Of a stretch of DNA of 64,000 nt, positions 62,119-64,000 are shown in pieces. Each line of letters starts with the position of its first letter. Within the stretch, counting starts at the first letter, position 1. The notes under the pieces are model-generated. The model ran no database searches. It saw only the letters and a list, made by a program, of their open reading frames with translations, and was not told the DNA's origin. Location of the stretch: NCBI RefSeq assembly GCF_003324525.1, contig NZ_QGDC01000008.1:124001-188000 (forward strand), in the 5' to 3' direction. This DNA is from Mucilaginibacter hurinus (GTDB taxonomy: Bacteria; Bacteroidota; Bacteroidia; Sphingobacteriales; Sphingobacteriaceae). The translations under genes were made by a program, and so were the position numbers.

Positions 62119-62745
62119 TTAAGCATTTGGGAAAATGATATTTGCTTCAATTTCCGACAGTTTTTCCTGGCAGGCATCAAAAATGAACTGTGAAACCATA
62201 CGGATAAGGTTTGGCGTATTGGTCACAAACTGACGGCGTTTATCATCTTCAATAATCAGCTTGCATCCCTGATAAGGGTTATTTTCCAGTTCGTCGTTCT
62301 CTTCAATCAATTTCACCTCAAACTCTTCTAAAGTTTTGATGCGGGCAATCAGGGCTAAACGCTGAATGCTTAAGCGGTGTAAATCGCTTACTGATTTTAA
62401 AGTTTGCTCTAAATTCATGGCAGGTTTGATATACCTGATTTCGGCTTTTGGATCGTCCGCTTTTGGTGCTTCTGCTTTTGGTTCTTCCTTTACTTCCTGT
62501 TTTGCAGGTTGGTTTGCAACGTTAGCGGGTTGGTTATCCACTGTAGCGGGGCTGTCGGTCTTAACTTCGGTAATTTTGTTTGCCTCAACTTGCGAAGCTT
62601 GGGCAGGTGTTTGATTTTTAGCGGGTTCATCTTGTTTGGCTTCCTTTTGGGTCAGGCTCGGGCGGTTTTCAACTCGGTTAGCTGTTTGGTTGTTTTTTGC
62701 TGCTGTACCTTGTACTGCGGTCGCATTTTTTTCTGCTGTTTTCAT
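62119..62745 (-). CDS. Mobile-element protein with disordered N-terminus and helical C-terminus
   Basis: This 208-residue protein has an N-terminal half rich in Ala, Lys, Gln, Pro and Glu without hydrophobic clusters, so it is probably disordered. The C-terminal half is helical (NLEQTLKSVSDLHRLSIQRL, then ARIKTLEEFEVKLIEENDEL). It resembles proteins found beside DUF932 in Bacteroidetes mobile elements. No enzyme motif was found. Confidence 0.7.
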   Translation of the reverse strand: MKTAEKNATAVQGTAAKNNQTANRVENRPSLTQKEAKQDEPAKNQTPAQASQVEANKITEVKTDSPATVDNQPANVANQPAKQEVKEEPKAEAPKADDPKAEIRYIKPAMNLEQTLKSVSDLHRLSIQRLALIARIKTLEEFEVKLIEENDELENNPYQGCKLIIEDDKRRQFVTNTPNLIRMVSQFIFDACQEKLSEIEANIIFPNA

Positions 62746-63387
62746 TTTTTAAATGATTTAAAAGGGTTAAAAATTTTGTTTTTTCGTTTCCCTCTTTTCC
62801 CGAAGACTTTCCTTAAAAAGCTATTTTTCAAAAGAAAAAACGGTAAAAAAGAAAGTCAAAAAGACGGTCGCAGAGCACGGGCGGGAGAACTATAAGTCCC
62901 GAAGGGTGGCCGCAGCGCAGCGGAGGACATTATGCGTTCGTACGAACGGGCTGACCGATCTTGACGCCGCTTTTGTCCGTTTTCGTTGAAAAATAGTTCC
63001 TAGAAAGCATCTGATATTTTAGCAGTTATTAAGTGCCGTGCGAAGGCAAGCGTAGCTTTACCCAGCAGCGCGGGTAAACAAGTGAAGTTCTGAGAGAGGC
63101 TCTTAATTGGAGTTGGAAGAAAATTAATTATTGCGAAGGCTTTTGCAGCGCAGCAAAAATGCCTTTGCGTCCGCAAGTTTATTGCATTCATAAATTAACT
63201 GTCAAGGATTGCAACGGCATCCTTTACCCGGAAAGATATAGTGGAAAGCCTGGCCGCAGGGGCAGCCGAAGATCAATTACCTTTAACAATGATGGTTTAA
63301 TATAAATTAGGAAGCGGTCTTTGTAACCAATGTCCAATTCAATGCAAAATATTATATTTGAATCTAATAATTATATTAAACACACTT
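62746..63387. other. Hairpin-rich noncoding region of the element
   Basis: About 640 bases lack a convincing gene. The stretch holds the palindrome CGTTCGTACGAACG (62935-62948), a TTTACCC/GGGTAAA hairpin (63057-63078) and an imperfect hairpin around 63133-63170, plus G/C-rich blocks such as GGCCGCAGCGCAGCGG. The pattern would suit a noncoding RNA, an origin of transfer, or decayed sequence. A 63-residue minus-strand frame at 63000-63191 follows the same biased composition and is not called. Confidence 0.45.
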
Positions 63388-64000
63388 ATGAAGAAACAGA
63401 TTTTATTTACTGGAATTATATTATGCCTAATTGCAATAACAAGTTGTTCTGAACAAAAAGCACCTGAAAAATCAGCTAACGATAATTCGGAAGTACCGGA
63501 AAATTACAAAGTAGCAGGAAGTGATTGTAATATAAGTATAGGAAACATAGCATTTACCAAAAGTATAAATGGTGCAGATACGCTTGTTAGTATTGATGGT
63601 GATAAAATTACTATGAAAGTAGGCGGAGAAAAAGACTATTTTTCGGATCCGGATGCAAAATTAACTAACAACACATCACCTATATTACTTTCAAAAATAG
63701 ACAATACTAAACCATTTACTATTTCTGCCAAAGTTACACCTGAATTTACCAAGCAAGGTACTTATAATGCAGGAGATCTATTTGTGTATTCAAATGAGAG
63801 CTTTTGGGAAAAGTTTTGCTTTGAGCAAAGCGAGGGAGGAGAACACCGCATGGTTACCGTACGCAATAAGCAGTTCTCTGATGATAATAACCACGATATC
63901 GTTAAGCAACCATTTGTATATATGAAAATATCATCTGATACTAAAACTATTGCCTGTTATTACTCTCTTGATAACAAGAAATGGCAAATGGTACGTCTGC
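63388..64000 (+). CDS. Lipoprotein with DUF1349-like domain, cut by window end
   Basis: This partial protein (204 codons to the window end) has a lipobox LCLIAITSCS (Cys near residue 20). The mature part resembles the concanavalin-like DUF1349 family: ITMKVGGEKDYFSDPDAKLT, then FTISAKVTPEF, a SFWEKFCFEQSEGGEHRMVT region and KISSDTKTIACYYSLDNKKW. The function is unknown; such domains may bind glycans. The C-terminus is not in the window. Confidence 0.85.
   Translation, partial: MKKQILFTGIILCLIAITSCSEQKAPEKSANDNSEVPENYKVAGSDCNISIGNIAFTKSINGADTLVSIDGDKITMKVGGEKDYFSDPDAKLTNNTSPILLSKIDNTKPFTISAKVTPEFTKQGTYNAGDLFVYSNESFWEKFCFEQSEGGEHRMVTVRNKQFSDDNNHDIVKQPFVYMKISSDTKTIACYYSLDNKKWQMVRL

Noticed and set aside
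63000..63191. 63-residue minus-strand frame
   Set aside because: It sits in a biased hairpin-rich stretch, with a frameless composition and no neighbours in phase. It is treated as chance.
54000..64000. Second copy of the tRNA-Lys 3' end (attR) in the island
   Set aside because: The T-arm/acceptor words of the tRNA were looked for by eye and not seen again; the boundary is likely to the right of the window.
1..64000. CRISPR arrays and complete insertion sequences
   Set aside because: No spaced direct-repeat array and no transposase frame with terminal repeats was seen on either strand.

Overview
The window reads as chromosomal DNA of a Bacteroidetes species in the family Sphingobacteriaceae (Mucilaginibacter/Pedobacter-like). 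The evidence is a type IX secretion C-terminal sorting domain, promoters with the Bacteroidetes -33 TTTG / -7 TAnnTTTG pattern, few Shine-Dalgarno sequences, a RemB-like outer-membrane protein, DUF2723/DUF983/DUF2851 proteins typical of the phylum, and a moderate G+C content. The genus is inference; the phylum is well supported.

Region 1 (1-22.4 kb) is mostly housekeeping: a partial ftsK, an ankyrin protein, a zinc-finger Fpg/Nei glycosylase, a flavin amine oxidase, pyrB and pyrR, a broken sensor-kinase gene, rpsA, an ACP-phosphodiesterase-like gene, tyrS, a Xre/RES toxin-antitoxin pair, a LuxE-like acyl-protein synthetase, an SMR pump, argH with an M20 deacetylase, an MFS transporter, and DUF2851 and PspC-like genes.

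Region 2 (22.4-28.9 kb) is a signalling block. It holds a GAF histidine kinase and a compact operon of kaiC, two kaiB-type genes and a PAS/PAS histidine kinase. Divergent from it are a single-domain response regulator and a small unknown protein. The layout suggests a KaiA-less Kai signalling module in which the SasA function is split between a free KaiB-like protein and a separate kinase.

Region 3 (28.9-51.8 kb) is ordinary chromosome: a YceI protein, a secreted clan-A glycosidase with a T9SS tail, an AurF-like diiron protein, thioredoxin, an AraC regulator, a PhyH oxygenase, a membrane phosphoesterase, HAD phosphatases, a zincless Fpg/Nei paralogue, a DUF2723 O-mannosyltransferase-like protein, a RemB-like barrel, and several small membrane or secreted proteins of unknown role.

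Region 4 (51.9-64 kb) begins with two tRNA-Leu genes and a tRNA-Lys gene, followed directly by a tyrosine integrase that marks the left edge of an integrated element. The island carries an RloA/RloB (AbiL-like) pair, divergent from a complete type III CBASS operon: CD-NTase (CdnC type), HORMA protein, TRIP13-like AAA+ ATPase and NucC nuclease. Next comes a two-domain protein with a DNWNGG N-terminal segment and a Mrr-like nuclease domain, which is the least explained part of the island. Mobile-element backbone genes (DUF932 and small partners), a hairpin-rich noncoding stretch and a truncated DUF1349 lipoprotein follow. The right boundary of the element was not found and probably lies outside the window.
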